Source of the DNA: Morganella psychrotolerans
Lineage (GTDB): Bacteria; Pseudomonadota; Gammaproteobacteria; Enterobacterales; Enterobacteriaceae
DNA length: 64,000 bases
Direction: 5' to 3'
NCBI RefSeq assembly: GCF_001676155.1
Contig: NZ_LZEW01000023.1
Span: forward strand, 248,001-312,000
Under the pieces are notes generated by a model. That model was given only the letters and a program-made list of their open reading frames with translations. It was not told the origin of the DNA and made no database searches. Positions 40,590-50,415 of the stretch are shown here, in pieces (positions within the stretch are counted from its first letter, which is position 1; each line of letters opens with the position of its first letter). A program made the translations under genes and the position numbers.

Positions 40590-41263
40590 CATCATCTGAA
40601 TAATGACCTTTACTTTATTCTTAACTAAACAATAAGTTTTTTCACCTAATGTTTTTTATTGTGTTCATCCGACACATAATGAAACATATAAAGAAAAAAA
40701 AACAAAACCATCAGATAAAAAAACAACTTCATTTAAAACCTGATTAAATTCAAACAACTAAATAAAACATTAATATATAAACGACATAATTAAAATTAAT
40801 CGCAATAATATATTACACATTGAAACAGATTACTCGCACCAATTGTAACAACACGGCTACGGTGGTTTATGCAACCAATAAAATCAATATATAAGATACA
40901 AATGACTTATTTGCATTCTTTTTGTGATTAAATTCTAGATAAAAAACCAGATAATAATAACAAAAAAAACACAACTACAGTCAAGATCTTGATTGCAATG
41001 ATAAAAATAACCGAAACACAATAAACAAAACCACACAAATAATAAGTAAAAATAATTAATATATATCAATGGGGAATTTAATACGTATAATCGAATACCT
41101 GAAATCATCCGAAAACATTAAATTAATTATTTTTAAATATTGATTTAAATATTTTAAAAACACGTAAAAATATATATTTAATTTATTTATCTATTTTTAT
41201 TTCCTTAAAGAAATAAAAATCAACAATCCGTTTATTATTTGTATAAACAAACTGGGGTATATT
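40590..41263. other. AT-rich region before the fimbrial operon
   Basis: About 670 bases, far richer in A and T than the genes to the left, with no coding frame. It must hold the fimbrial promoter. I looked for a fim-like invertible switch (paired 9-bp inverted repeats, recombinase gene) and saw none. Confidence 0.6.
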
Positions 41264-41818
41264 ATGCATAAGAAATTAATCGTTTTATCTATTGCTGCTT
41301 TATTTGGTACTACCGCTGCTCAGGCTGCAAACCAGACAAGTGTCGAGTTTTTAGGTAACGTTCAGGCAATCAGCTGTGATATTAACGTGAATGGTCAGAG
41401 CCAGGTCTCTCTGGGTACAGTAAAAACATCTGACTTTGCAACTGCCAACAGCGCTATCACTGCCGGGCAGAAAGAATTTCAGATTGCATTAACCGGCTGT
41501 GACACACCTGCTGCCGCAGGTACTGCATCACTGGAAGTGAGCGGTGATACCGTATCAGGTACCAATAATATCTTCCTGCAGAAATCTAAAAACCCAACCA
41601 GTAATGTCGGTGTAATGCTGATGAATGGTGCAAATCCTGTAGAAAACGGTTCACTCGTTGAAATTGGTAAAGTAACTGAAGGGGAAGGAGGCGCCTTAAA
41701 TCCTTTAACTGATAATACCGTTACCTTAACCGCTGCGTATGCATCAACTGCAACAGCACAAAACGTGACAGTCGGTACTTTCAACGCACCTGTTCTGTTC
41801 TCATTTGTTTATCAGTAA
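41264..41818 (+). CDS. major fimbrial subunit
   Basis: 184 residues. Signal peptide to about 21 (AQA-ANQ), then a type-1-like pilin: two cysteines forming the usual disulfide (SCDI about 38, GCDT about 75), and the C-terminal beta strand ending VLFSFVYQ with the penultimate Tyr used for donor-strand exchange. ATG 41264 has GGGGTATATT before it. It is first in the operon and separated from the chaperone by a large hairpin, the usual arrangement for making excess major pilin. Confidence 0.9.
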   Translation: MHKKLIVLSIAALFGTTAAQAANQTSVEFLGNVQAISCDINVNGQSQVSLGTVKTSDFATANSAITAGQKEFQIALTGCDTPAAAGTASLEVSGDTVSGTNNIFLQKSKNPTSNVGVMLMNGANPVENGSLVEIGKVTEGEGGALNPLTDNTVTLTAAYASTATAQNVTVGTFNAPVLFSFVYQ

Positions 41819-41828
41819 TTAATTTTCA

Positions 41829-41881
41829 GGGAGGATATACACATTGTCCGGATTACCCGGAAGACTGTGTATATCCCTCCC
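41829..41881 (+). promoter_or_regulatory. intercistronic stem-loop after the major pilin gene
   Basis: GGGAGGATATACACA pairs with TGTGTATATCCCTCCC (one bulge), with an inner CCGG / CCGG stem, followed by TCTTTAATA. Such structures cap the pilin mRNA and limit read-through into chaperone and usher genes in other fimbrial operons. Confidence 0.75.
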
Positions 41882-41901
41882 TCTTTAATACGAAAAAAAA
41901 A

Positions 41902-42603
41902 ATGAAATATATATTAATCCCTTTTCTTTTACTTATGACATTATCTGCTCATGCGAACACAGCAGGCATGTCATTCCAGTTAGGCGCACTGCGGGTTGTC
42001 TATAATGAGGGGCAAAAAAAGTGCTCCGCTGGATCTCATTAACAACTCTCCGGATACGCCTATTCTGACACAGACGATAATTACTGATGATCCGAAAGGA
42101 AAAGCAGTAAATGACTTCAAAGTTATTCCGCCATTAACTAAAGTATTACCGGGATCATCTAATCAGATTAAGATAATCCAGATAAACAGGAACTTGCCTG
42201 CGGACAGGGAATCACTTTTTTATATAAACAGCAAAGCACTGAGTGCTGCGAATAAAAATAATGATGAGAATAGCGCTGTAGGTGGTGGCATTAATATCGG
42301 AATCGCATCTGTTATTAAACTATTTTACAGACCAGCTAACCTTCCGGTAACAGTAGATGACGCACAAAAAAAACCTTACATTTTCCGTCACTGATAAAAA
42401 AACTTACTATTACAAACCCATCACCTTATTACATTAATTTAATCAATGTAAAAGTAGGCAGTGAAAATATTGTCATTTCAGAAAAACCAATGCTTGCGCC
42501 ATTTGAAAAGCATTCATACCTGCTGAATAAAATGCTCACTGACAAAAAAATAAAATGGACAATTATCAATGATGCTGGTGGCTTGCTGGAATTTACCCGT
42601 TAA
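41902..42603 (+). pseudogene. fimbrial chaperone 1, three frameshifts
   Basis: Removing one base from A7 at 42014-42020, A8 at 42366-42373 and A7 at 42396-42402 gives a 232-residue PapD-like chaperone: signal peptide, LGALRVVYNEGQKSAPLDLINNSPDTPILTQ (cut here by the first run), INRNLPADRESLFYINSKAL, the domain-joining SVIKLFYRPANLP, and the end IKWTIINDAGG. Conserved strand G1 alternation and the Lys/Arg anchors are present. As written only an internal part (41996-42394) is open. The stop overlaps the next gene's longest frame. Confidence 0.8.
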
Positions 42604-43162
42604 CATAAAAAAAACAATTATCAGTTTATTGATATTATTACCATTTTTCCAAGCTAAGGCAGCAACGACTGCCCAGTTAAACTTTACAGCAAATATCTTA
42701 CGTTTATCCTGTGAATTATCAGTATCAAATTCAAGTATACGATTTAACCGGGTAATAGCGTCACAACTGAAAGGATCACAGTTGTCAGATATAAAACAAT
42801 TTTCGGTCAATATTAAAAATTGCACCGGATTACCCGGAACCGGGTTGAAACCACAGGTGGTTATCTCCGGAAATGGATTTAAAAGTCAGGATGGAAAGTG
42901 GATTTTCAGACAGGATAATTCGAAACTCAAAAATATTGGCGCGATGATATTTCATAAAAACCAGTCGCCAACATACCAGGACAAAGAATTAAAGCCCGGA
43001 GACAGAATTGAATTTAACTACAATGGACAGGATTTCCCTATAGGTGAGTCCATAAATTTTCATGCCGGGCTTACGTGTGGAGATCCCATAACCTGTAATA
43101 AAGCACAAAAAGAACCGGGTGAAATGAAAGCCATTGTTTATTTTGATTTCAGATATGACTAA
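42569..43162 (+). CDS. minor fimbrial subunit
   Basis: Pilin-like protein of up to 197 residues with signal peptide ending QAKA-ATT, a Cys pair (LSCELS, IKNCTG), further cysteines near the end, and a C-terminal strand ending VYFDFRYD, fitting donor-strand exchange. The natural signal start would read xKKTIISLLILL; at that place the codon is ATA, not ATG, right after the chaperone stop. Either translation starts at ATG 42569/42572 inside the chaperone gene, or the start codon is mutated. Likely a tip adapter or minor pilin. Confidence 0.75.
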   Translation: MMLVACWNLPVNIKKTIISLLILLPFFQAKAATTAQLNFTANILRLSCELSVSNSSIRFNRVIASQLKGSQLSDIKQFSVNIKNCTGLPGTGLKPQVVISGNGFKSQDGKWIFRQDNSKLKNIGAMIFHKNQSPTYQDKELKPGDRIEFNYNGQDFPIGESINFHAGLTCGDPITCNKAQKEPGEMKAIVYFDFRYD

Positions 43163-43875
43163 ATGAAAAAACATATATTTAATAACATTATTTTTACAAC
43201 ATTATTCCTATTCGCATTTAATTGTCATGCACAAAACAACACAAACGGGATAATACTTAATAAAACAAGAGTCATTATCGTCAATGATACTGATAGCTTA
43301 TCAATAAAGAATAATAGCGATAATATATATCTTATAAAAAGCGATATATTGACAGGGCCTGAAATTAACGACAAAAAAAAATGATAGCATCATCATTTCG
43401 CCTCCGTTACTAAAAATAAAGGGAAATGAAACAAAGACCATAAAACTATGGAAAAAGAAACATCATGTATCAGATCGTGAAGATATTGCCTATCTCTCTG
43501 TTCTTGCGATCCCGTCAACGCCTGAAAGTCATATTAATAATGATTATATTTCAGTTGGATTAAGAAGTGTTATTAAAGTATTTATAAGACCCGCGTCATT
43601 ACCTGAACTCACTCATCATTCAGTATGCAACCTGAACTTTGAGAAAACAACGAATAAACAGGTTACCACAACCAACACGACCGCTTATTTCATCACCATA
43701 AGTGAAGTAATAGTTAATGATAACGAAAACATATTAGACAGACCCGTAATGATTTACCCTTTTGACAATGTCAAAATAAATATAGCTCCGGAAATACAAA
43801 AAAATAAAATGGAGATATATCAATGACTATGGAACCTCCTCTGAGTACTGCGATGCCCGGATAAAACACAATTAA
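43163..43875 (+). pseudogene. fimbrial chaperone 2, two frameshifts
   Basis: Starts directly after the previous stop. Signal peptide to HAQ, then RVIIVNDTDSLSIKNNSDNIYL. The frame breaks in A9 at 43373-43381 and again in A7 at 43798-43804. With one base less in each, the protein has 236 residues and shows IISPPLLKIKGNETKTI, SVIKVFIRPASLP and the end KWRYINDYGTSSEYC, the normal chaperone C-terminus. It differs clearly from chaperones 1 and 3, so it probably serves a specific subunit. Confidence 0.8.
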
Positions 43876-43913
43876 TAAAAGATATTATTTTTAACACAAG
43901 GGAATACTTAAAA

Positions 43914-46468
43914 ATGAAAAAATATAAAATGAAAAATAAGCATTTTTTTGTATTAACAATAATACCGGTATCTGTGTTTTTATCTGTAAACCAGGCTTTT
44001 GCAGATGATTTCTTTGATCCTGCCTTTTTATCCTTTGGTGAGAATACCGTATCTGACCTGGATTTATCCAGTTATGAAAAAGATGACCAACTCCCTCTGG
44101 GTGAATATTACGTCAATATTAGTGTTAATAGCAGATTTAACAGTGAAGAACTAATTACGTTCTACCAGGATAAAGAAAATAAACTAGCGCCTCTATTAAC
44201 GCCATTACAGTTAATGAGCTTCGGTGTCAATATAAAAGATACGCCTTATCTGAAAGATTTACCCGAAGATAAACCTGTTATCAATTTATCTGAATTAATA
44301 CCTGACTATAAATTTACATTTAATGAAAACAAACTGGATCTGCTGTTCAGCTTTCCTCAGATTGTAATGAGAAACAAAGATAATGGATCAACTGACCCAT
44401 TGCTTTGGGATGACGGAGTACCTGCCCTGATACTAAACTATAATATTATGGGTGGGAAAACTGGATCAAATGGTACTAAATCTGAAAATTTATTTACACA
44501 ACTATATGGTGGTTTAAATTTTCAGGCATGGCGACTGAGGATGAATGCCAGTAATAGCTACTATAAATCAACTTCAGATGGAAAAACCACATCCAATAAC
44601 AATCATGATATTAATAATGTCAGGTTATACCGTGACATTAAATCATTAAAATCCAATCTTAAAATTGGTGAAATTTTTCCTTCCTTAGATATTTTTGAGT
44701 CATTTCCTATCAAAGGAATATCATTATCAAGCAGTAACGACATGATCCCGGAGTCACTGCGCGGATTTGCGCCGACTATCACCGGTTATGCCAACAGTAA
44801 TGCTACCGTCACGGTCAGCCAGAATAATAATGTCATTTATCAGACTTATGTTTCTCCCGGTCCCTTTTCGATTGATGATATCCGGCAATCGCAGTTATCC
44901 GGTGAGTTAGAAATAACAATAACAGAAGCCGACGGTACGGTCAGAAAACAGCTTTATGCATCCAGCGGACTCCCGGTTATGGAGCGGGAAGGCGGATTTA
45001 AGTATGAAGCGTCGTCAGGGGAATATAACAGTAAAAACTCAAAGAAGAAGTCATTCCTTCTTGGTGCATTCAGTTATGGTTTACCAAAAAATATCACCGT
45101 ATATGGTGGCGCCCTGATTTCAGAAAAATATTACTCCACTGTTATGGGGGTTGGTACATCACTGGGTAAATTCGGCGCGCTGTCTGTTGATATTACGACA
45201 TCAGATACAACACCGGAAAATACACATCAGCGGGAAAAAGGTCAGTCTTACCGGATAAAATATGCAAAAAACATGTTATCTACCGGGACTACTATTGACC
45301 TGGCGGCGTACCGTTACTCGACTGAAAACTATCATGATTTCAATGAAATTAATAATTTTCAGTATACAGATAATGCATGGGCAAACGGAAAACAGCGCTC
45401 AAGTTTACGCCTGAGTGTCAGCCAGCAGCTGGGTAAATATGGATCTGTTTTTGTTGCCGGTAACCGTGAAGACTTCTGGGATAATAAAACCGTAAATAAC
45501 AATTTATCAATGGGTTATAACGGATCGCTCAATAATATAAATTACTCGCTTTCTTACAGTATTGAAAAAAAAGAAAGGCGATAACAATACCTGGCCGGAA
45601 GACAGGCGCTGGACTGCCAATATACAGATCCCTTTATCTGTGATGAGTAATAATGAATTTGCAAAAAATTCATCAGCTTCCTATTCACTCAATGGCAGCA
45701 GGAACGCATCGACAACGAACAATCTTGGTTTAAGAACCTCTTTTCTTGATAATAAAGTGGGTTTGTCATTAAATCAGGACTACTCACATAACAGCGACCA
45801 GACTAATAATACAAACCTAAATGCTAATTATACCGGAAACATAACAAACAGCAGTGTTGGTTATAGTTATGGAAATAATTATAACTCATTGAATGCCAAC
45901 ATTAACGGTACTGTTGTTCTCCATGAAAAAGGCGTGATTTTTTCTAAACAGGCGGGCAATACGGCATTAGTCCTTATTGATGCACCCGGCGCCGGTGGTA
46001 CAAAAAATTAATACCGGGCTTTCCGATATTAATAGTCGTGGACAGGCATTAGTTTTTGCCGGTAATCCCTATAATAAAAATTCAGTTGCATTAGATGTCA
46101 CAACACTGCCGGATAATGTGGAAGTGGACAGCTCTGTTATTAATGTTTATCCGACAAAAGATGCCGTTGTTCTCGCGAAATTTAAAACGAAGCAGGGCTA
46201 CCAGGTACTCTTTACATTAAGCCATAACGGAAGTGAATTACCATTTGGCACAATTGTCTCCGCTGAAGGTGATAATACAAATAGCGGGATTGTCGGTGAC
46301 AGCGGACAGGTTTATCTTTCCGGTCTTCCCGCTGAAGGAACTATACTGGCAAAATGGGGTAATTCGGCTAATCAGTCCTGTCGCAGCAATTACAACCTGA
46401 AAAAAGACAGTACATCAATTGATGACGATAATCATTTTATTAAAGAAGTTTCACTACAGTGTCAGTAA
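43914..46468 (+). pseudogene. outer-membrane fimbrial usher, two frameshifts
   Basis: One base less in A8 (45565-45572) and A6 (46002-46007) gives an 850-residue usher, the usual size. Signal peptide to AFA; N-terminal domain (FDPAFLSFGE, LPLGEYYVNISVN); 24-strand barrel with the plug region SLSSSNDMIPESLRGFAPTI (here cut by my limit) and GPFSIDDI; late part DAPGAGGTKINTG and a C-terminal domain ending YNLKKDSTSIDDDN. The usher is the pore that recruits chaperone-subunit complexes and secretes the fibre. As written it stops after 556 residues, inside the barrel, and would not work. Confidence 0.85.
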
Positions 46469-46493
46469 AACTTATCAGAAAATGGTACTTATT

Positions 46494-47246
46494 ATGAAAT
46501 ATCTTTTTATAACATTATGTATTTTATTAAGTTCGCTGACAAATGTTCAGGCAGCACCTGATAATAGCGGCGGATTATCCTTACATGTTACCCGGGTTAT
46601 TTTTCATGAAGATGACCGGAAAGGCGTTACGCTCAACATTATAAATAACTCAGATAATGACTACCTTCTTCAATCTGCTGTCCGTGATATTGATCCGCAA
46701 ACAGGAGGCGTAAGTCAGTCAGAACGTAAAAAGATGCCATTTATCATCACACCACCGCTTGATAAATTTGCTGCACACAGTGAAAAGACACTGCATATTC
46801 GCAGGATAAACAGTATTACTCTGTCAGATAAGAATGAATCGGCTTTCTTTATTTCGTTAAAAGCAATTCCGGTTACCGAGCAACCTGATGCTGCTGATAA
46901 TAGTATTGTTCTGGCTACTGTTATTAATCTAAAATTATTTTATCGGCCAAAAGAATTAACCCGGGATTTCATTTATGCATCATCTTCATTACCGGTGTTA
47001 TGTAAAAAAGGCAATATACTGATTGCAAAAAACAATACGCCATACTGGCTGGTATTCAGTTCTCTTAAAACAGATAAAGAAAATATCGGCGAAGAGCAAT
47101 TACGCCATATGGTACCACCGCATGAAAATTATCCGTATAAAATTCAAAGTGATTTAAATCATCAGCAAGCGGAATGGACACTAATTGATGAAAGTGGCTG
47201 GATAACACCATCAGAAAAACAAACTATATCTGATTGCAGCCAATAG
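46494..47246 (+). CDS. fimbrial chaperone 3
   Basis: About 250 residues, intact. Signal peptide to VQA-APD; RVIFHEDDRKGVTLNIINNSD, QSAVRDIDPQTGG, HIRRINS, LKLFYRPKEL and the late WTLIDESGW match PapD-like chaperones. Two late cysteines (LPVLCKKG, SDCSQ) may pair. I start at ATG 46494, which begins a clean signal peptide; ATG 46482 is also in frame. It stands next to the adhesin gene and may be dedicated to it. Confidence 0.88.
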   Translation: MKYLFITLCILLSSLTNVQAAPDNSGGLSLHVTRVIFHEDDRKGVTLNIINNSDNDYLLQSAVRDIDPQTGGVSQSERKKMPFIITPPLDKFAAHSEKTLHIRRINSITLSDKNESAFFISLKAIPVTEQPDAADNSIVLATVINLKLFYRPKELTRDFIYASSSLPVLCKKGNILIAKNNTPYWLVFSSLKTDKENIGEEQLRHMVPPHENYPYKIQSDLNHQQAEWTLIDESGWITPSEKQTISDCSQ

Positions 47247-47271
47247 TAATTATTATTTTTCAGGTGAAAAA

Positions 47272-48387
47272 ATGACAACAATAAAAAGAAGTATAACTAA
47301 ATGTTTAATGTTGGCAGGCATACTGTCATTAACACTTTATTCTGCGGCACGCGCTGAAACCATTACAGTTAATGGCGGAAAGGGGCAACTCTGGTCGGGT
47401 AAGACGTTCAACATAACAATGACGGGAACTGGCGTAACAAGTATGGCACCTAATCTCGGCTTCCCTAATGTTGCAATGGGTCTTGGCGGTAATTATATTT
47501 TTTGTGCCGAAAAAAATTATTCTGCCATGGTAAACGGAGCCCAGGGGGTCAGGCTGGCTCCCGGTATTATTATCGTTCCCCAGGCCAGTTTTCAGGTCAC
47601 TTACACCAATACCGCCGGCAGAGTAGTAGAAGCTGGCGGTGAATTTGGTCCGACTCCATTTCTGTCAGCCAACATCGCCAGCTCTCCGCCACTTCAGCTC
47701 TCACAAAAATATGCAAACTGTGCAAACTTTGGTGATGTAAATACGGTATCTCCGTTTCATGGTTCACCAACCCGGCGGGTATGGATGGTCGGAAGCTGGT
47801 CTATTCACGGTGATGGTACACAAAAAAATACCACTATCACCGACTTCCGGGCGTATGCCACGTTATGGGCAGCAAATACACAGGTTGAATCATTATTCAC
47901 CCCTGAAACTATCATCAAAGTATCTACTCTGGAATGTAATGTCAGTACACCGGCAACCATCAACTTCGGCGATGTTCCCTACAGTAATGAAGCAGGTAAA
48001 GAACTGGGTAAAACAACCTCAGTGATTAATGCAAGCTGTTCGCAGAATGGCCAGGGCTCTAATTATAATATGAACCTGGAATTCAGAGCCGTATCCGGAA
48101 TATATAATGGTGACTACTCCAGGTTGAAATTAAAAGAAGGTGGCGGATATATTACCGGTGAAATAAAAAACTCTGTCGGTGCTAATTTTAACGGGCAGTG
48201 TAATTTATCTAATGGTATCAAATTTAATCAGGGTAAAATAAAAATAGCCACTATCACACCAGCCGAAAAGACTAAATCTGTTGATACACCTGTAACATGG
48301 CGACTGTGCTCCGCAGGGAATAAATCAGATCCGTTACCCTACGGAAAAGTAAATGCGACCGCAGAAGTTGCCATCACATTTAATTAA
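47272..48387 (+). CDS. two-domain fimbrial tip adhesin
   Basis: 371 residues. Signal peptide to ARA-ETI, an N-terminal receptor-binding domain (about 25-215, with NYIFCAEKN and YANCANFGD cysteines) and a C-terminal pilin domain (about 216-371; VSTLECNVSTPATINFG, ending AEVAITFN). This FimH/MrkD-like layout marks a tip adhesin. An A7 run in the gene (at about 47822) is in frame. The ligand is not predictable. A terminator follows within 10 bases, ending the operon. Confidence 0.85.
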   Translation: MTTIKRSITKCLMLAGILSLTLYSAARAETITVNGGKGQLWSGKTFNITMTGTGVTSMAPNLGFPNVAMGLGGNYIFCAEKNYSAMVNGAQGVRLAPGIIIVPQASFQVTYTNTAGRVVEAGGEFGPTPFLSANIASSPPLQLSQKYANCANFGDVNTVSPFHGSPTRRVWMVGSWSIHGDGTQKNTTITDFRAYATLWAANTQVESLFTPETIIKVSTLECNVSTPATINFGDVPYSNEAGKELGKTTSVINASCSQNGQGSNYNMNLEFRAVSGIYNGDYSRLKLKEGGGYITGEIKNSVGANFNGQCNLSNGIKFNQGKIKIATITPAEKTKSVDTPVTWRLCSAGNKSDPLPYGKVNATAEVAITFN

Positions 48388-48395
48388 TCATAAAA

Positions 48396-48420
48396 AAGCC
48401 GGTTATTTTAACCGACTTTT
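48396..48420 (+). terminator. terminator of the fimbrial operon
   Basis: AGCCGGTTA / TAACCGACT (one mismatch) flanked by A and T tracts. Confidence 0.75.
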
Positions 48421-48422
48421 CA

Positions 48423-48549
48423 TATACCCAACGTCATTCAAGATGCAGGAAGGCGGCAAGGGAAAACAGACGGGGAGCATAGATAAACTATGTGACCCGG
48501 CTGGTTGAGCGCAGCCAACGAACCTGCAGTTTGAATGAATAAGGGTATA
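48423..48549 (+). repeat. ERIC-type repeat, copy 8 (full length)
   Basis: Complete element between the convergent adhesin and MuiA-like genes, starting TATACCCAACG and ending AAGGGTATA. Confidence 0.85.
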
Positions 48550-48553
48550 TATA

Positions 48554-50176
48554 TTATAACCCGTAAATTTGGGTATCTTTAGGATACTTAAGGGTGTAAT
48601 TCAGCGGTAACTCCACTTCCTGCTGTGGTTTTAGTGTCACTTCCCACTCAATCTCACCGGTTTTCTTATCCAGTTTTCCATCACCAAATTCCATATCTTT
48701 TACCAGAATTTTACTGTCCTGGCTGACAGGCAGTTGGTCAAACACATGTACAGTAACAGGTTCACTGTAAACCGATTTCAGGCGGATAATATAGCCTTCG
48801 GATTGCTCAACGGCAGAGCCGAGAATACCCGGTTGTTTTTTCAGTTTCGCATTCACTGTGCGCGTTACCTGAATATCTTTATTCATCCCGAACGGAACCG
48901 CCAGTTTATCCGTCAGAGTAGCAGCATCAATAAACGAGGTACCGATGTACCGGTCTGCAAAGTAAATATTCGCGTTGCCGCTGAGCAGGTTAAGTGCCGG
49001 GGCATTATCAATATCCGCCTGAAGATAAACATGCTCATCCAGCTTAGGTCTGGTGATATAGCGGTATTTCCCGGTCAACTCTGTCTGTTTGATGGTCAGC
49101 GAACGCGACTCTTGTGATGATGGCAGTGAATACGGCTGCGCGATGGTATAACTGAGACTGATACCATTACTGTCGGTGCTGACAAAGTCAGCTATCCCAC
49201 GGCTTACTTTTTTATTTTTCGCTGACTTCTCCCCCGCCATCACCATCGGAGCAGGTGCAGCGACCATATCTGCCATCATATTCCGGGTTTCATAGTCCTG
49301 AACCTGAGCCAGATACCAAGGGAAAAGCTGTGGCGGTGCAATAGTCTGTACCGGGTCTGCCGATGATAATGTCAGTTTTACCTGATCCCAGTTAATGCCT
49401 GTATTCTGAATAACATTTGCCTTATATGTCAGTGTTACCGGCTTATCCAGCCCGGTGGTGCGGATATCATACGCAGGCGCCCAGGCGGCATCGGCGGTGA
49501 TATAAGCAATATCCAGCTCTGCGGTAACCGCTTTTTTCGCCGCCACACTGACGACAATCTGTGGCTGTCGTCCGTCAAACCGGGCGGTTTTTTCTGCAAA
49601 CAGTGCCTTCAGCCGGGTGATTTCTTCTGTTTTATCACTGATTTGTTTTTGATAACTGAGTTGTTCACCGTAGATTTTTATCATCTGCTCACGGATAAAC
49701 GCCAGCTTCTGCACGGATTGCTCCGTGGATAATGCCCCGCTGCTGCCGAAAAAGTCCTGATCCCGCAGTAATCCCAGCTGTTCATTATTTACCTGAATAA
49801 ACATATTCAGCTGCGCAACCGCCTGCTCAGCGGTGTCAATCTGTGCTTTCAGAGCATTGATATCTGCCGGATAAACCGGTTCTTTTGCTTCGCTGCGCAA
49901 ATTGACTGACTGAATCGTCACATCATCATTATTTAATATGACAGAGAGACTGGCGGGATTAATATTGTTTGCCACATTTGACAGCACAATTTCGCTTGCT
50001 CCGGCAGGCAGTGTCAGTGTGGCACTGTTAAACAGTTCTGCGCCACGCAGAAAAATCGTCGCACTGTTAAGTTTTACATCCTGAACAATTACATTTTGTG
50101 CTTCTGCCACCGCACCTGCCGACATCACCATACCGGCCACCAGAAGCGTACTTTTTACGCTGTACGTTAATGCCAT
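48554..50176 (-). CDS. DUF4139/MuiA-family exported protein
   Basis: 540 residues with a signal peptide (cleavage near AEA-QNV). An N-terminal DUF4140 strand domain (about 30-110), a coiled coil (about 105-200; LKAQIDTAEQAVAQLN) and a large C-terminal DUF4139 beta domain (about 215-540; ADAAWAPAYDIRT, ending LNYTLKYP). The family name 'mucoidy inhibitor MuiA' comes from an overexpression effect; the real function is unknown. GGGGAG precedes the ATG. It stands alone between the fimbriae and the MFS gene. Confidence 0.85.
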   Translation of the reverse strand: MALTYSVKSTLLVAGMVMSAGAVAEAQNVIVQDVKLNSATIFLRGAELFNSATLTLPAGASEIVLSNVANNINPASLSVILNNDDVTIQSVNLRSEAKEPVYPADINALKAQIDTAEQAVAQLNMFIQVNNEQLGLLRDQDFFGSSGALSTEQSVQKLAFIREQMIKIYGEQLSYQKQISDKTEEITRLKALFAEKTARFDGRQPQIVVSVAAKKAVTAELDIAYITADAAWAPAYDIRTTGLDKPVTLTYKANVIQNTGINWDQVKLTLSSADPVQTIAPPQLFPWYLAQVQDYETRNMMADMVAAPAPMVMAGEKSAKNKKVSRGIADFVSTDSNGISLSYTIAQPYSLPSSQESRSLTIKQTELTGKYRYITRPKLDEHVYLQADIDNAPALNLLSGNANIYFADRYIGTSFIDAATLTDKLAVPFGMNKDIQVTRTVNAKLKKQPGILGSAVEQSEGYIIRLKSVYSEPVTVHVFDQLPVSQDSKILVKDMEFGDGKLDKKTGEIEWEVTLKPQQEVELPLNYTLKYPKDTQIYGL

Positions 50177-50365
50177 TTCATTGACTCCCCGGTTATCAGA
50201 ATTACCATCCGTTCACTGTTAATAACCTTTTATAATAGGTCAGCAACCTGCCGGAAGATAACGGAATAACCTTAAAAATAAGCAACCTGTGACACTTCCA
50301 CACCTGTAAACATGTTACTGATTTTTTTAAAACTATATTTTAGTATTAACATCACCTCACTTTTT

Positions 50366-50381
50366 GTTTAGTATACTAAAC
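50366..50381. promoter_or_regulatory. perfect 16-bp palindrome before the MFS gene
   Basis: GTTTAGTATACTAAAC, 35 bases before the MFS start codon. It is a good operator candidate; I cannot name the regulator. Confidence 0.6.
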
Positions 50382-50415
50382 ACACTCATCCGGATAGGCG
50401 GAAAAGGCAATACAC

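Noticed and set aside
40590-41263. Phase-variable invertible fimbrial promoter
   Set aside because: No paired inverted repeats of the fim type and no recombinase gene found.
45565-46007. Programmed frameshifting in the usher gene
   Set aside because: Two separate +1 sites in one usher, and the same kind of error in seven unrelated genes, fit a general run-length effect better than a programmed site; no stimulatory structure was evident.
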